A stretch of 64,000 bases of DNA from an endosymbiont of unidentified scaly snail isolate Monju (GCF_000801295.1 NZ_AP012978.1:62001-126000), one strand, 5' to 3'. Shown: positions 21,238-33,698, numbered from the stretch's first letter. Notes: generated by a model from the letters alone, not told the origin. Program-made: numbers and translations.

Positions 21238-21261
21238 TTGCGTTCCTCGTCGCCATCATCC

Positions 21262-23073
21262 TTATTGGCCTTCAATCAGGCCACTGATCGTCCGCAACCA
21301 CCCTTCCACCTCACCGTTTGGATCTCTGTCGCGAATCCTTTCAGCGGTCATCCTCGGAAAAGCCCTTTCAGCCAATTGAAGTTTCGCTTTATTAGGACTC
21401 ATAGGGTTCGGGTGTCCATTGGCATTTGCCCACTCAACACCGAAATCAGCGGGGACATTGCTTTCATCCTCTATAGTAAAGGTGAATCCAAACGCATCAT
21501 TGATGGCATCAGGATGTAGGTAATTCTCGATCTCCAGTTTCTGTGTCTGGCAGGCTTGGGATCCGTCCCGTCGCTTCTGAACGCGTGCGACCACATCCGC
21601 ATAAGACGGCACATCCCTGTCGTAAATATGGAACTCTGGGAGCCCCAAATTGCGCAAATAGTGCTCTGCAACCCAGTGTTTGAGGGTTCCGCCTCCAAGC
21701 ACAACAAAGGCGATACGAGACTCCGAGGCCAAATCAGGAATGGTGGGGTCGTCAGCATTCAACGCGGCGCTCAGGCACTTCAGTGCTGTAACATCTGTTG
21801 GCCCCTCCACACATACAAGTACTCGGACGCGGCTACCCGGAAGGACACCTAGACCTTCAGCGATAGCCGAATACATTTCCTCTCCGTCCTCGACAATTGG
21901 CTTCCCATTTTCATTGCGCGTAACGAACCGAAGAGACGATGCTGGCAGTTCGGAGGCAAACTCAGGACTGTGGGTAGTTAATAGAACTTGGCAACCGGAT
22001 TCCTGTGCCAAGGCTTTGAATGCGTCGAGAAGAATCTTCTGGTTTGCTGGATGTTGAGCTGTTTCAGGCTCTTCAATGGCATAGATAATCCCGCGACTAC
22101 CCGTCTCCTCCATGCGTCGCTCGGCCTCAGCGCGAAAGAAGCTGACGAGTATCATGCGGCGTACACCGCTACCCCGTTTATTCAGCGGAATACCGTCATC
22201 GGTATTCATTGACACGGAGAACAAGCCCGTCCACTTCGATTTCGGAGCCTCAGAGAATTCAGGGCTAAGTTCCTTGGCAAGCTCCGGAGCAATCTTCTTG
22301 AGCGCATCAAAGGTACGCTTCGCTATTCCTTCTACCTTGTGGCGTACCTGGCGCTGTATCTCAGCAATCTCGTTCTCGACCTCGGCCAGAGCCGCCGCAA
22401 TAGCCGCTTTCAATGGGCTCTGTACCTCTCCATCAGAATCACGACTGCTGCGATCGCTTTGGAATAGTGCATACATGGGCAAGTGCACTTTGATCTGCTC
22501 CCAGATGCGCTTACCATCTTCCTTGGCAACAGGAATGGCCTGTTCTTCCAAATTCAGGTCTTCGCAGGCTGCCCAGATTGCCTTGCGCATGCCAGGATTG
22601 CCTTTCAGCGGAACATCAAGCCCAAGCTCCTTGACCTTGGCTTGCAGTTCCTTTTCTTTCAGTTCGTGGAGGTTATTGAAGCCGGGGGTGGAGGGATGAT
22701 TGGCAATCAGGAAAACTTCTTCCTTCGGCGTCTTCTTCGAGCAGTCATATGTCTTTTCTACAGTAAGCAGGCCATTGCTATCCAGCAAATACTCTTCTGC
22801 GAGAGAAGTCTCTGCGGTGGCATCGATCGGCAATGAAGCAGGAAACTCTGAAAACGAGCAGGTAATGGATACTAGATTATCCTTACTGTAAACATTGGCA
22901 TCTCCCGTCTCTATCTTAACGGCGTCGTTGTTGAAAAATATTTCCAGGGCTTCAAGAATTGTTGATTTTCCAGCATCATTGCGACTAATGACTGTGGTCA
23001 GGTCGTCAATTGAAATCGTGACCTCGTCTTTATAGCAGCGGAAGTTCTTGATCGACACCTTTTCCAGTTTCAT
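21262..23073 (-). CDS. OLD-family ATP-dependent endonuclease (AAA ATPase plus TOPRIM)
   Basis: The 603-residue protein has an ABC-type ATPase half: Walker A RNDAGKST at 31-38, signature KRGSGVRRM at 299-307, Walker B IIYAIEEPE at 329-337 and switch histidine TTHS at 366-369. A TOPRIM nuclease half follows, with VEGPTDV at 422-428 and DRD at 485-487. This is the layout of OLD/GajA-type nucleases used against phage. No GajB-like helicase is adjacent. The gene overlaps the end of hsdS by 44 bases and is more AT-rich than its flanks. Confidence 0.9.
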   Translation of the reverse strand: MKLEKVSIKNFRCYKDEVTISIDDLTTVISRNDAGKSTILEALEIFFNNDAVKIETGDANVYSKDNLVSITCSFSEFPASLPIDATAETSLAEEYLLDSNGLLTVEKTYDCSKKTPKEEVFLIANHPSTPGFNNLHELKEKELQAKVKELGLDVPLKGNPGMRKAIWAACEDLNLEEQAIPVAKEDGKRIWEQIKVHLPMYALFQSDRSSRDSDGEVQSPLKAAIAAALAEVENEIAEIQRQVRHKVEGIAKRTFDALKKIAPELAKELSPEFSEAPKSKWTGLFSVSMNTDDGIPLNKRGSGVRRMILVSFFRAEAERRMEETGSRGIIYAIEEPETAQHPANQKILLDAFKALAQESGCQVLLTTHSPEFASELPASSLRFVTRNENGKPIVEDGEEMYSAIAEGLGVLPGSRVRVLVCVEGPTDVTALKCLSAALNADDPTIPDLASESRIAFVVLGGGTLKHWVAEHYLRNLGLPEFHIYDRDVPSYADVVARVQKRRDGSQACQTQKLEIENYLHPDAINDAFGFTFTIEDESNVPADFGVEWANANGHPNPMSPNKAKLQLAERAFPRMTAERIRDRDPNGEVEGWLRTISGLIEGQ

Positions 23074-24371
23074 TTGACTCTCCTTGTATGGCTCTGACTC
23101 GGCCCGTAAGAAGGTCGTTCATGAGCCCTTTCTTGATCGATTGCAACCTCTGAAGATGGCAGCCTTCCAGTATCATCCGATCCTCGTGGCTTTTAAGCGT
23201 CTCTGCAACAAGGTTCTGCTCGGCCAACTCCGGTAAAGGGATCAACATATCCAAAAACTTGTCCTTCGGAAGGTTTTTCATGCTCCCACTGGTGCCTGTT
23301 GCGTGTAGAGCGATATGGCGCTTTGCAGGTGGCGTCGAGAGGAAGAACGACAACCAACGTGCAGAGATCAAGTCTTTATCCTTGAATTTCATGAGCCATA
23401 AACGATCGGGAAGGTAAAGGTCGCCAAAAAAACCATCAACATAACCATGCTCTCCAACAAGCTCAGGCGTATTCATTCGACTAACTATAATTGAGTCAGC
23501 CTCTGGTCTTACTCGAGCACGGCTGATCTCTTGAGGCAGTACAGCTTTGTTCTCTCTGGGGTAAAATTTGCCACCACTCACTGCGCTCGTCTTCAATACC
23601 CCAATCTGACCCGATGCGGCGGGATAATCAAAAGCATTGACGCTAACGCCTGCATCGAGGCTTTCTATTAACTGACGAAGTGGCACGACTCGCCACTCCT
23701 TCGGAATCTTCCCCAACACCGAATCCTTGAACTGCTCTGGGTGGGCGATGGGGTCGCGGAGTTGGCCGTTTTCGTCGATGCCTCGGGTGAGGAGGTCGTG
23801 GAGCAGGCCTTGCTTGATTTGCTTGAGCTTGGCGATGAGTTGTTCGGTTTTCTGGATGGCGTCGTCGAGGGTGTCGAGGATTTTAGCGATAGCCCTCTGT
23901 TGGGCTAAAGACGGTAGCGGAATTTGAATGGATCGGATGTCTCGCAGTACGAGGCGCCTAAGCGCACTCCCTGACATAAAATTTTCATATTGCCGAACAG
24001 ACTCCTCGTTTCGTAGAACCTGGCCGAGATATGAAGGGTCGAGAGAGTCGTTTGGCTCAATGATGCAAATGGAGGAAAGCACCCCAATTTCCTCCGTTTG
24101 CTTATAAACAACGACCCTGCCAACCGTGCCATCTTTAGAGAGAAGCACGTTGCCATCCGTAATGGTGCAGCCCGTGGCCTTGAGTTTCCGGTATGCATCA
24201 CGTGAAATTCGTGTACATGTGCTGAAGTCGATTTTCCCCGACTTCATATCCTTCACGTTCGCGATCAGATGGCCGCTCTCTTGTGGCGTAGGGCTAAAGT
24301 GTGAGCCATCTGTGATGCGGCGTGCGACTTGACGTAACGACGCAAGTGGATAACTTGGTTGATAGGACGCG

Positions 24372-24379
<8 letters not shown>
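23030..24379 (-). CDS. hsdS: Type I restriction specificity subunit S
   Basis: The 449-residue subunit has two target-recognition domains (about 10-165 and 225-390). Each is followed by a conserved helical spacer: QRAIAKILDTLDDAIQKTE and a divergent second copy ending LQSIKKGLMNDLLTGRV. This two-domain layout recognises a split asymmetric site. The recognition domains are more AT-rich than the rest of the window, as expected for exchangeable modules. It overlaps hsdM by eight bases and the OLD-type gene by 44. Confidence 0.95.
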
Positions 24380-26793
<2,414 letters not shown>

Positions 26794-27065
26794 CGTTTTC
26801 CGGTTCCGGTGTTTTCCAGGTGGCGGCGGCTTTCTCTTGCCAGGCAAGCGTGCGCATGATGCACCGATTCTATCCCCTGTCAGCGGTTTCTACCGAGACC
26901 GGGGCTGTTCGTTCTCGTCCCGTCAGGTCTTGGGGGCGCCGCTGAAATCCCGGCTCGAACGGAGTGTCCGACAGCGCTGGCGGGACAAGCGCACCACCGT
27001 TTCCTTGACCTGGATCGGAACCCAGCGACTAGGCTCATACTCGGGTTCCCGACGAAGATCCGAGG

Positions 27066-27790
27066 ATGCACAATTTCCTTCGCTCCATTGCCGACAGTCT
27101 GCGCGATCTGGCGCCCATCGCGCTGGTCATCGGCTTCTTCCAGGGGGTCGTGCTGCGCCAGCCGATACCCGAACTGGGCGACATCCTGCTCGGCGCCCTG
27201 CTGGTGGTCGTCGGCCTGACCCTGTTCGTGCGTGGCCTGGAGATGGGTCTGTTCCCCATCGGCGAGAGCATGGCGCATGCCTTTGCGCGCAAGGGCAGCC
27301 TGAACTGGCTGCTGGCCTTCGCCTTCGCCCTGGGCTTCGGCACCACGGTGGCCGACCGGCGCTGATCGCGGTGGCCGACGAGGCGGCCGAGGTGGCCGAG
27401 CAGGCCGGCCTGATTGAGCCCGGCGAGGCGCCCCGCCGCAGGTATGCCCTGGGTCTGCGCTACACCGTCGCCTTCTCGGTGGGTTTCGCCATCCTGCTCG
27501 GCGTGCTGCGTATCGTGCGCGGCTGGCCCATCCAGTACCTGATCCTCGGCGGTTACCTGGGGGTGGTGGTGATGACGGTCTTCGCGCCGCCGGAGATCGT
27601 GGGCATCGCCTACGATTCCGGTGGGGTGACCACCTCCACGGTCACGGTGCCGCTGGTGACCGCCTTGGGCGTGGGCCTGGCGCAGTCGATCCGGGGCCGC
27701 AACCCCCTGACCGACGGTTTCGGCCTGATCGCCTTCGCTTCGCTCACCCCCATGATGTTCGTCATGGCCTACGGCATGCTGGTGCATTGA
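27066..27790 (+). CDS. DUF1538 membrane protein A, frameshifted
   Basis: Two frames join into a protein of about 241 residues with six or seven membrane helices. The first ends early at FGTTVADRR. Adding one G (GCCGAC to GCCGAGC near 27352-27355) gives [15 protein letters not shown], exactly parallel to TTIAEPSLLAVAMKA in the next gene. The conserved [20 protein letters not shown] is shared by both. DUF1538 proteins are polytopic and of unknown substrate. GAGG abuts the ATG, so the start is not certain. The stop shares one base with the next start (TGATG). Confidence 0.82.
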
Positions 27791-28551
27791 TGATCGAATC
27801 CATCGCCCGCACCCTGGTCGACACCCTCAAGGACGTGCTGCCCATCGCCGCCATCCTGTTCGGCTTCCAGTGGCGGGTGCTGCGCCGCCCGGTGCCGCGC
27901 CTGCGCCAGGTGCTGATCGGTTTCGTGTACGTGCTGCTGGGCCTGACCTTCTTTCTCGAGGGCCTGCGCATGGCACTGTTCCCGCTGGGTCGCCTGATGG
28001 CCGCGCAACTGACCGATCCTGTCTTCCTGTTCGGCAATGCCGAGGCGATCGCCACGCACTGGAGCGCCTATGGCTGGGTCTATGTCTTCGCGTTGGCGAT
28101 CGGTTTTGCCACTACCATCGCCGAGCCCTCGCTGTTGGCGGTGGCGATGAAGGCCAACGAGGTCTCCGGCGGTGCCATCGGAGTCTGGGGTCTGCGTGTG
28201 GCGGTCGCCATCGGTGTGGCCGTCGGTCTGGGGCTGGGGACCTTTCGCATCGTCACCGGCACCCCGCTGCAGTGGTACATCATTGCGGGGTACGTGGTGG
28301 TGATAGTGCAGACCCTGTTCGCGCCGCGCACCATTATCGCTCTGGCCTACGACTCGGGCGGTGTGACCACCTCGACGGTGACCGTCCCGCTGGTCACCGC
28401 CCTGGGGCTGGGCCTGGCCAGCGCGGTGCCGGGGCGAAGCCCGGCACTCGACGGCTTTGGCCTGATCGCCTTTGCCAGTCTGTTTCCCATCATCTCGGTG
28501 ATCGCCTATGCCCAGTTCGCGGACTGGCGCTCGCGCCGCCGTTCCACCTGA
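27790..28551 (+). CDS. DUF1538 membrane protein B
   Basis: The 253-residue paralogue of the upstream gene has about seven membrane helices. It shares EPSLLAVAMKANE, FAPRTIIALAYDSGG and [15 protein letters not shown] with its partner. The ATG at 27790 overlaps the previous stop; a TTG at 27787 is less likely. The two paralogues probably form a heteromeric channel or carrier. The next genes, a PII-like protein and a CBS protein, suggest allosteric control by nucleotides. Substrate unknown. Confidence 0.88.
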   Translation: MIESIARTLVDTLKDVLPIAAILFGFQWRVLRRPVPRLRQVLIGFVYVLLGLTFFLEGLRMALFPLGRLMAAQLTDPVFLFGNAEAIATHWSAYGWVYVFALAIGFATTIAEPSLLAVAMKANEVSGGAIGVWGLRVAVAIGVAVGLGLGTFRIVTGTPLQWYIIAGYVVVIVQTLFAPRTIIALAYDSGGVTTSTVTVPLVTALGLGLASAVPGRSPALDGFGLIAFASLFPIISVIAYAQFADWRSRRRST

Positions 28552-28568
28552 ATTACGGAGGACAGCTC

Positions 28569-28919
28569 ATGCACTTCAAACTGCTGGTCACCTTCATCGA
28601 GGACACCCGCACCGATGCGGTTATGGAGGCGGCGCGGGAAAAGGGCGCCACCGGCGCCACGGTCATCACCAATGCCCGCGGCGAGGGGCTGAAGGGCAGC
28701 AAGACCTTCTTCGGTCTGGACCTCGAAGCCCAGCGTGACGTGGTGCTGTTCCTGGTCGAGGAACACCTGGCGCGCGATATTCTGGAGACCATCGCCGAGG
28801 TCGGTCGCTTCGAGGCCGAGCCCGGGACCGGCATCGCCTTTCAGCTCGATGTCGAGGACGCCGTGGGCATCACCCGGCAGGTCGCCCGCTTGCAACATGT
28901 CGTGGAGGAAGAGCTATGA
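28569..28919 (+). CDS. PII-like signalling protein
   Basis: The 116-residue protein has the size and start of the PII/GlnB-like fold (MHFKLLVTFIEDTRTDAVMEA). The T-loop region (EGLKGSKTFFGLDL) differs from GlnB and lacks its uridylylated tyrosine context. PII-like proteins bind adenine nucleotides or other small ligands and regulate membrane transporters. GGAGG lies eight bases before the ATG. Its stop overlaps the CBS gene start (ATGA), so it belongs to the DUF1538 operon. Confidence 0.85.
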   Translation: MHFKLLVTFIEDTRTDAVMEAAREKGATGATVITNARGEGLKGSKTFFGLDLEAQRDVVLFLVEEHLARDILETIAEVGRFEAEPGTGIAFQLDVEDAVGITRQVARLQHVVEEEL

Positions 28920-29329
28920 GCGAGCAACGCCGACTGGTGCGCGTGCGCGATGTCATGAAAGCCGACTTCGACCAGGTCGATGGCATGGCCACGGTGGCCG
29001 AGGCATTGCGCGACGCCCGCCATCCCGATACCAAGTGCCTGATCGTGCGCAAGCGCCATGCCGACGACGAGTATGGCATCGTCCTGTACTCTGACATCGC
29101 CAAGCGCGTGCTGGCACGCGATCGCGCCCCCGAGCGGGTGAACGTCTACGAGATCATGAGCAAACCCGTGCTGGGGGTGTCGCCGCAGATGGACATCCGC
29201 TATTGCGCGCGCCTGTTCGAGAACTTCGGTATCCCGCGCGCGCCGGTAATCGAGCATGGCGAGGTGGTCGGCATCGTGGGTTACACCGACATGGTGCTTG
29301 GCGGCATGCTGCCGCAGTTCGACGACTGA
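28916..29329 (+). CDS. CBS-domain pair protein
   Basis: The 137-residue protein consists of two CBS motifs. The first has VRDVMKADFDQVDGMATVAEAL and DIAKRVL; the second has EIMSKPVLGVSPQMDIRYC and VVGIVGYTDMV. CBS pairs bind AMP, ATP or related ligands and act as energy sensors on transporters and enzymes. It is the last gene of the DUF1538-PII operon and meets algR convergently ten bases later. Confidence 0.92.
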   Translation: MSEQRRLVRVRDVMKADFDQVDGMATVAEALRDARHPDTKCLIVRKRHADDEYGIVLYSDIAKRVLARDRAPERVNVYEIMSKPVLGVSPQMDIRYCARLFENFGIPRAPVIEHGEVVGIVGYTDMVLGGMLPQFDD

Positions 29330-29339
29330 ACGGGGCGCG

Positions 29340-30062
29340 TCAGCCCCTGAGCAGGGCCCGCACCCGTGGCAGGTGACGGCGGCTGACCTCCAGCGGCAAC
29401 GCCAACCCCTCGATGGTCAACAGGGCGCGCCCGTCGGGCGCGCGGCGCAGCTCGCGCGCTCGTGCCGGGTCCACCAGGGCGTTGCGATGGATGCGCAGGA
29501 AACGCCCGGGAAACTGTTCCTCGATCGACTTCAGTGAAGCATCGCTGAGCGCCACCCCGTCGCGATGATGGACCTCGACGTACTTGTGATCGGCCTTCAG
29601 GCAGAGGATGTCGTGCAGGGGGATGCGTCGGGTCACGCCGCGTTGGGTCACGCTCAGCCCGGGGGTGTTGTCAGCCTGCGCCAGGGCCTCGCGCTGGGAG
29701 CGGGTGAACACGGCTGCCTTGTCCAGCGCTGTGCGCAGGCGCGATGCCCGCACCGGCTTGAGCAGGTAGTCGATGGCGTTGGCCTCGAAGGCGGCCAGGG
29801 CGTGTTCGTCGAAGGCCGTGACGAAGATTACCGCCGGCGGCGTTTCCAGTTCCTGCATGGCCAGCGCGGCGCGGATGCCGTCCATGCCTGGCATGCGAAT
29901 GTCGAGCAGTGCCACGTCGGGCCGGTGTTCACGCGCCAGGGCCAGGGCCGTCTCGCCGTCGGCGGCCTCGCCGACCAGTTCGGCGTCTGGCCGCACCTCG
30001 CGCAACAGCTCGTGCAGGCGTGCGCGTGCCGGGGCCTCGTCGTCGGCGATCAGCAGCTTCAT
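29340..30062 (-). CDS. algR: LytTR-family response regulator (AlgR-like)
   Basis: The 240-residue protein has a receiver domain with phospho-acceptor aspartate in LLDIRMPGMDG (about residue 54), a lysine in YLLKPV and a C-terminal LytTR DNA-binding domain (LKADHKYVEVHHRDG, RIHRNALVD). It is the partner of the sensor kinase encoded just upstream, whose stop overlaps its start (ATGA). In pseudomonads AlgR controls exopolysaccharide and motility genes; targets here are unknown. Confidence 0.92.
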   Translation of the reverse strand: MKLLIADDEAPARARLHELLREVRPDAELVGEAADGETALALAREHRPDVALLDIRMPGMDGIRAALAMQELETPPAVIFVTAFDEHALAAFEANAIDYLLKPVRASRLRTALDKAAVFTRSQREALAQADNTPGLSVTQRGVTRRIPLHDILCLKADHKYVEVHHRDGVALSDASLKSIEEQFPGRFLRIHRNALVDPARARELRRAPDGRALLTIEGLALPLEVSRRHLPRVRALLRG

Positions 30063-31084
30063 CCGGCGTCCTCCCGGACCGGGAGATGGATGCGTACCTG
30101 GTAGCGGCCGTCCACTTTGCCAATGCGCATCCCGGCGGCGTCACCGTAGAAGGCGCGCAGGCGGTCGGCCACGTTGCGCTGGGCCATGCGGTTGCCGCGC
30201 CGTTCCTTGTGCCCGCCCTCCGGGACGGTGTTGGCCACGCTGATGTTGAGCAGGCCGCGGCGCGCGCGCACCGAAACCAGGGTCTCGCCACCGTCGATGG
30301 CCGGCTCGATGCCGTGATAGACCGCGTTCTCGAGCAGTGGCTGCAACAGCAGGGGAGGCATGTGCGCGTGCAAGGGCAGATCGTCGGGCAGGTCCCAGTG
30401 CACGCGCAGGCGCTCGCCCAGACGCTGTGCCTCGATGCGCAGGTAGCCGCGAGCCATTTCCAGCTCGTCGCCGAGGGTGGAGCGCCTGTCCTCATCGGCC
30501 AGGCTGGCGCGGAACAGGTCGGACAGGTCCTCGACCACCTGTTCGGCCAGCGCCGGGTCGGCGCGCGTGAGATTGGCGATGGTGTTCATGCTGTTGAACA
30601 GGAAGTGTGGGCGGATGCGTGCCTGCAGGGCGGTGGCCTGTGCCCGCGCCTCGGCCAGCTCGCGTTCCTGGTGGCAATGCAGCTCGTACAGGTAGCGCAG
30701 GGCCACCGCGAGCACGATGGCGGCGATGGCCAGGTGCTCGGCCAGGGATACCGGGTCGGGCGCCCAGTCGCCCTGCAGCAGGCGCTGGACCGCGAGGTGT
30801 ACCAGCACTGTCACCCCCAGTCCCAGGCCCCAGGCGAACAGGCCGGCAGCAGCATGGCCCAGGCGGTTGAGCCGTGGTCCGAGCAGGCACAGGCTGCCTG
30901 CCAGCATCAGCGCGATCCACTGGATGTACAGCGAACGCTGGCTCAGGTGCTGCCAGAAGTCATTGCGAAAGGCCGCCAGGGTGAGCACCAGTGCCAGCAG
31001 TTCGGCGGTGATCACCCAGGCGAACAGCAGGCGCACGTCGCAGAAATCGGGCAGGAAACCGCGTTGTTGTTCCCGTTCGCTCAT
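30059..31084 (-). CDS. algZ: LytS/AlgZ-family sensor histidine kinase
   Basis: The 341-residue kinase has about four membrane helices in the first 150 residues. The His_kinase domain ([19 protein letters not shown]) follows, then an ATPase domain with [15 protein letters not shown]. It is the cognate kinase for the adjacent LytTR regulator. The start at 31084 gives [14 protein letters not shown]; the longer frame to 31183 runs into the divergent argH promoter region. AlgZ-AlgR next to argH is a conserved gammaproteobacterial order. Confidence 0.9.
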   Translation of the reverse strand: MSEREQQRGFLPDFCDVRLLFAWVITAELLALVLTLAAFRNDFWQHLSQRSLYIQWIALMLAGSLCLLGPRLNRLGHAAAGLFAWGLGLGVTVLVHLAVQRLLQGDWAPDPVSLAEHLAIAAIVLAVALRYLYELHCHQERELAEARAQATALQARIRPHFLFNSMNTIANLTRADPALAEQVVEDLSDLFRASLADEDRRSTLGDELEMARGYLRIEAQRLGERLRVHWDLPDDLPLHAHMPPLLLQPLLENAVYHGIEPAIDGGETLVSVRARRGLLNISVANTVPEGGHKERRGNRMAQRNVADRLRAFYGDAAGMRIGKVDGRYQVRIHLPVREDAG

Positions 31085-31163
31085 GCCTGGAGTATAACCA
31101 GCCGTCGACGCCTGGAACGTGCCACCCGTCGGGCTCCGGTGACCGCTGTTCACGGCAGCCGGG

Positions 31164-31169
31164 TATAAT
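31164..31169 (+). promoter_or_regulatory. Probable -10 box for argH
   Basis: A perfect TATAAT sits 28 bases before the argH start, in the 113-base divergent region. Transcription would start near 31176, leaving a short leader. No good -35 match at 17 bases is present; GTGACC at 31139-31144 has a 19-base spacing. Confidence 0.5.
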
Positions 31170-31197
31170 CGCGCGATCCTCACCCGACGGACTTCTC

Positions 31198-32589
31198 ATG
31201 AGCGACAAGAAACTCTGGGCCGGCCGCTTCTCCGAGCCCACCGATGCCTTCGTCGAGGCCTTCACCGCCTCGGTGGAATTCGACCAGCGCCTGGCCCCGC
31301 AGGACATCCGCGGCTCCATCGCGCACGCCACCATGCTGGCGCGCCAGGGCATCCTCAGCGCGGCCGAGCGTGACGCCATCGTCGAGGGTCTGGAGCAGAT
31401 CCTCGCGCGCATCGAAGCCGGTCAGTTCGCCTGGTCGGTGGCGCGCGAGGATGTGCACATGAACATCGAGGCCGCGCTCACCGAGGCGATCGGCGAGGCC
31501 GGCAAGAAGCTGCACACCGGGCGCTCGCGCAACGACCAGGTGGCCACCGACATCCGCCTCTGGCTGCGCGAGGAGATCGCCGCCCTGCGCGCCGAACTCT
31601 CGCGCCTGCGCGGCAACCTGCTGGACCTGGCCGAGCGCGAGGCCGAGACCATCCTGCCCGGCTTCACCCACCTGCAGACCGCGCAGCCGATCACCTTCGG
31701 CCATCACCTGATGGCCTGGTTCGAGATGCTCGAGCGCGACGACGGCCGGCTGGCCGACTGCGCGCGCCGCGCCAAGCGCTGCCCGCTGGGCGCCGCGGCG
31801 CTGGCCGGCACCACCTTCCCCATCGATCGCGAATACACCGCCGAACTGCTGGGATTCGACGGGCCCTGCCGCAACTCGCTGGACGCGGTCTCCGACCGCG
31901 ACTTCGCCATCGAGTTCGCGGCTGCCGCCAGCCTGCTGATGATGCACCTCTCGCGCATGAGCGAGGAGCTGATCGTCTGGTCCTCGGCGCAGTTCGGCTT
32001 CGTCACCCTGTCTGATGCCTTCTGCACCGGCTCCTCGATCATGCCGCAAAAGAAGAACCCCGACGTGCCCGAGCTGATCCGCGGCAAGAGCGGACGGGTG
32101 TTCGGTCACCTGATGGCCCTGCTCACCCTGATGAAGTCGCAGCCGCTGGCCTACAACAAGGACAACCAGGAAGACAAGGAGCCGCTGTTCGACATCGCCG
32201 ACAACCTGCGTGGCTCGCTGAAGGTGTTCGCCGACATGATCCCGGCGATCACGCCGAATCGCGAGCGCATGCGCGCTGCCGCCCTGCAGGGTTTCGCCAC
32301 GGCCACCGACCTGGCCGACTACCTGGTGCGCCGAGGCCTGCCCTTCCGTGACGCCCACGAGGTGGTGGGCAAGGCGGTGGCGCACTGCGTGCAGGCCGGC
32401 TGCGACCTGGCCGAGTTGTCGCTCGATACCCTGCGCGAGTTCAGCCCGTTGATCGAACAGGACGTGTTCGAGGTGCTCACCCTCGAGGGCTCGGTGGCTG
32501 CGCGCGATCACGTTGGCGGCACCGCGCCGGCGCAGGTGCGCCGGGCGATCGCCGAGGCGCGCCAGCGCCTGGCGGGCGAGTCGACCTGA
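31198..32589 (+). CDS. argH: Argininosuccinate lyase
   Basis: The 463-residue enzyme releases arginine and fumarate from argininosuccinate, the last step of arginine synthesis. The fumarase/aspartase superfamily signature [12 protein letters not shown] is present near residue 280, along with [13 protein letters not shown] and [14 protein letters not shown]. Length and frame are normal. Its stop abuts that of the convergent MazG-like gene with no spacer. Confidence 0.98.
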   Translation: MSDKKLWAGRFSEPTDAFVEAFTASVEFDQRLAPQDIRGSIAHATMLARQGILSAAERDAIVEGLEQILARIEAGQFAWSVAREDVHMNIEAALTEAIGEAGKKLHTGRSRNDQVATDIRLWLREEIAALRAELSRLRGNLLDLAEREAETILPGFTHLQTAQPITFGHHLMAWFEMLERDDGRLADCARRAKRCPLGAAALAGTTFPIDREYTAELLGFDGPCRNSLDAVSDRDFAIEFAAAASLLMMHLSRMSEELIVWSSAQFGFVTLSDAFCTGSSIMPQKKNPDVPELIRGKSGRVFGHLMALLTLMKSQPLAYNKDNQEDKEPLFDIADNLRGSLKVFADMIPAITPNRERMRAAALQGFATATDLADYLVRRGLPFRDAHEVVGKAVAHCVQAGCDLAELSLDTLREFSPLIEQDVFEVLTLEGSVAARDHVGGTAPAQVRRAIAEARQRLAGEST

Positions 32590-32946
32590 TCAGTCGTATT
32601 CCTCGGCGCGCCGTGCGTCCCCGCGCACCCGCTCGGCGGGGTAGCGCTGCTCGTTGATCGCCATCTTGCGCCAGGCCGCATCCACCAGGTCGATGTCCAG
32701 GCGCTCGGCCAGGCGCAGCAGGTAGATGAAGATGTCCGCCATCTCCAGGGCTACCGCCTCCTTCTTGTCTGCCGGCAGGGCACGGCTCTGTGCCTCGGTC
32801 AGCCATTGAAAATGCTCGAGCAGTTCGCCGGCCTCGCCGGCCAGCGCCATGCTCAGGTTCTTGGGCGAATGAAACTGCTCCCAGTCTCGTCGGCGTGCGA
32901 ACTCGGCCAGGCGCTCGCTGAGCTCGGCGATGTCTTGTCTTGGCAT
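32590..32946 (-). CDS. MazG-like nucleotide pyrophosphohydrolase (dCTPase-type)
   Basis: The 118-residue all-helical protein has the metal-binding EAGELLEHFQW and EMADIFIYLLRLA motifs of the MazG/RS21-C6 family, which hydrolyse non-canonical or excess dNTPs to monophosphates. I chose the ATG at 32946 since MPRQDIAELSERL starts the domain; the upstream in-frame sequence to 33063 is AT-rich intergenic. A GGGGG run serves as a possible ribosome site. Confidence 0.88.
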   Translation of the reverse strand: MPRQDIAELSERLAEFARRRDWEQFHSPKNLSMALAGEAGELLEHFQWLTEAQSRALPADKKEAVALEMADIFIYLLRLAERLDIDLVDAAWRKMAINEQRYPAERVRGDARRAEEYD

Positions 32947-33141
32947 GGATGGCCCCCGGATGAGCTGTTGGATCTTGTCCCGTTCGGGCGGCCGGCCGGA
33001 CGGGAAGGCCCGCCGCGCTTGCAATATGAGAATATCGTAATAAACTGTTAGTTGATGCAGCACAACACGGGCCCGGCGGTGAGCAGTATAGACTGGGCCG
33101 ACCGTCAGACATCAACCCGTTGAAAAAATCTGGAGATGCTC

Positions 33142-33681
33142 ATGAAGAAATTTGCCGCAGTGACTCTCGCTGCCCTGGCGCTGGCCGGCACCGCAACTGC
33201 CAGCTGGTTCGGCAACGGCGACAAGTGGAACGACCCGGAGTGCTGGTACAACCCGGACTGCAATCCCTACGACCCCTGGGACCCGCGTTACTGGATGGAA
33301 GAGATGGATAACTTCTGGAACGACAGTAACGATTACTATGGTCCTTACGGTCCCATGTACGGACCCTACGGTCGTCCGCCCTTCCCGCCCGGTTACGGCG
33401 CACCGATGATGCCCTACGGCGCGCCCATGCCCTATGGTGCACCCATGCCTTACGGCGCCCCGGTACCACCGGCTCCGGCTCCCGCTGCTCCGCAGCAGGG
33501 TCGTCCCGCGACCCCGCCGCCGGCACCGGCCTATCGTGGTCCGGCCCCCATGCCCTATGGCATGCCCTATGGTCCGCGCCCGCCCCACATGGGCATGCAG
33601 CCGCCGCGTCGTCCGGCTCCCCAGCCGCAGCGTCGCCCGCAGCCGCAACCCAAGCAGCAGTCCCAGGGTCAGGCCAAGTAA
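33142..33681 (+). CDS. Sulfur globule-like exported Pro/Gly/Tyr-rich protein
   Basis: The 179-residue protein begins with a clear signal peptide (MKKFAAVTLAALALAGTATA). The mature part is aromatic- and acid-rich at first (NDPECWYNPDCNPYDPWD). Repeats of PYG, GPYGP and PYGAPM follow, then a Pro/Gln/Arg-rich tail. This resembles the structural proteins around periplasmic sulfur globules of purple and colourless sulfur bacteria. The assignment rests on composition and repeats, not on catalytic motifs. GGAG lies six bases before ATG 33142, which I prefer to the ATG at 33136. It is a single gene followed by a strong terminator, as expected for an abundant product. Confidence 0.72.
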   Translation: MKKFAAVTLAALALAGTATASWFGNGDKWNDPECWYNPDCNPYDPWDPRYWMEEMDNFWNDSNDYYGPYGPMYGPYGRPPFPPGYGAPMMPYGAPMPYGAPMPYGAPVPPAPAPAAPQQGRPATPPPAPAYRGPAPMPYGMPYGPRPPHMGMQPPRRPAPQPQRRPQPQPKQQSQGQAK

Positions 33682-33698
33682 GCCGGCCTGTTCGGACC

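Noticed and set aside
21262-23073. Gabija system
   Set aside because: The GajA-like protein has no adjacent UvrD-type helicase; its neighbours are restriction genes.
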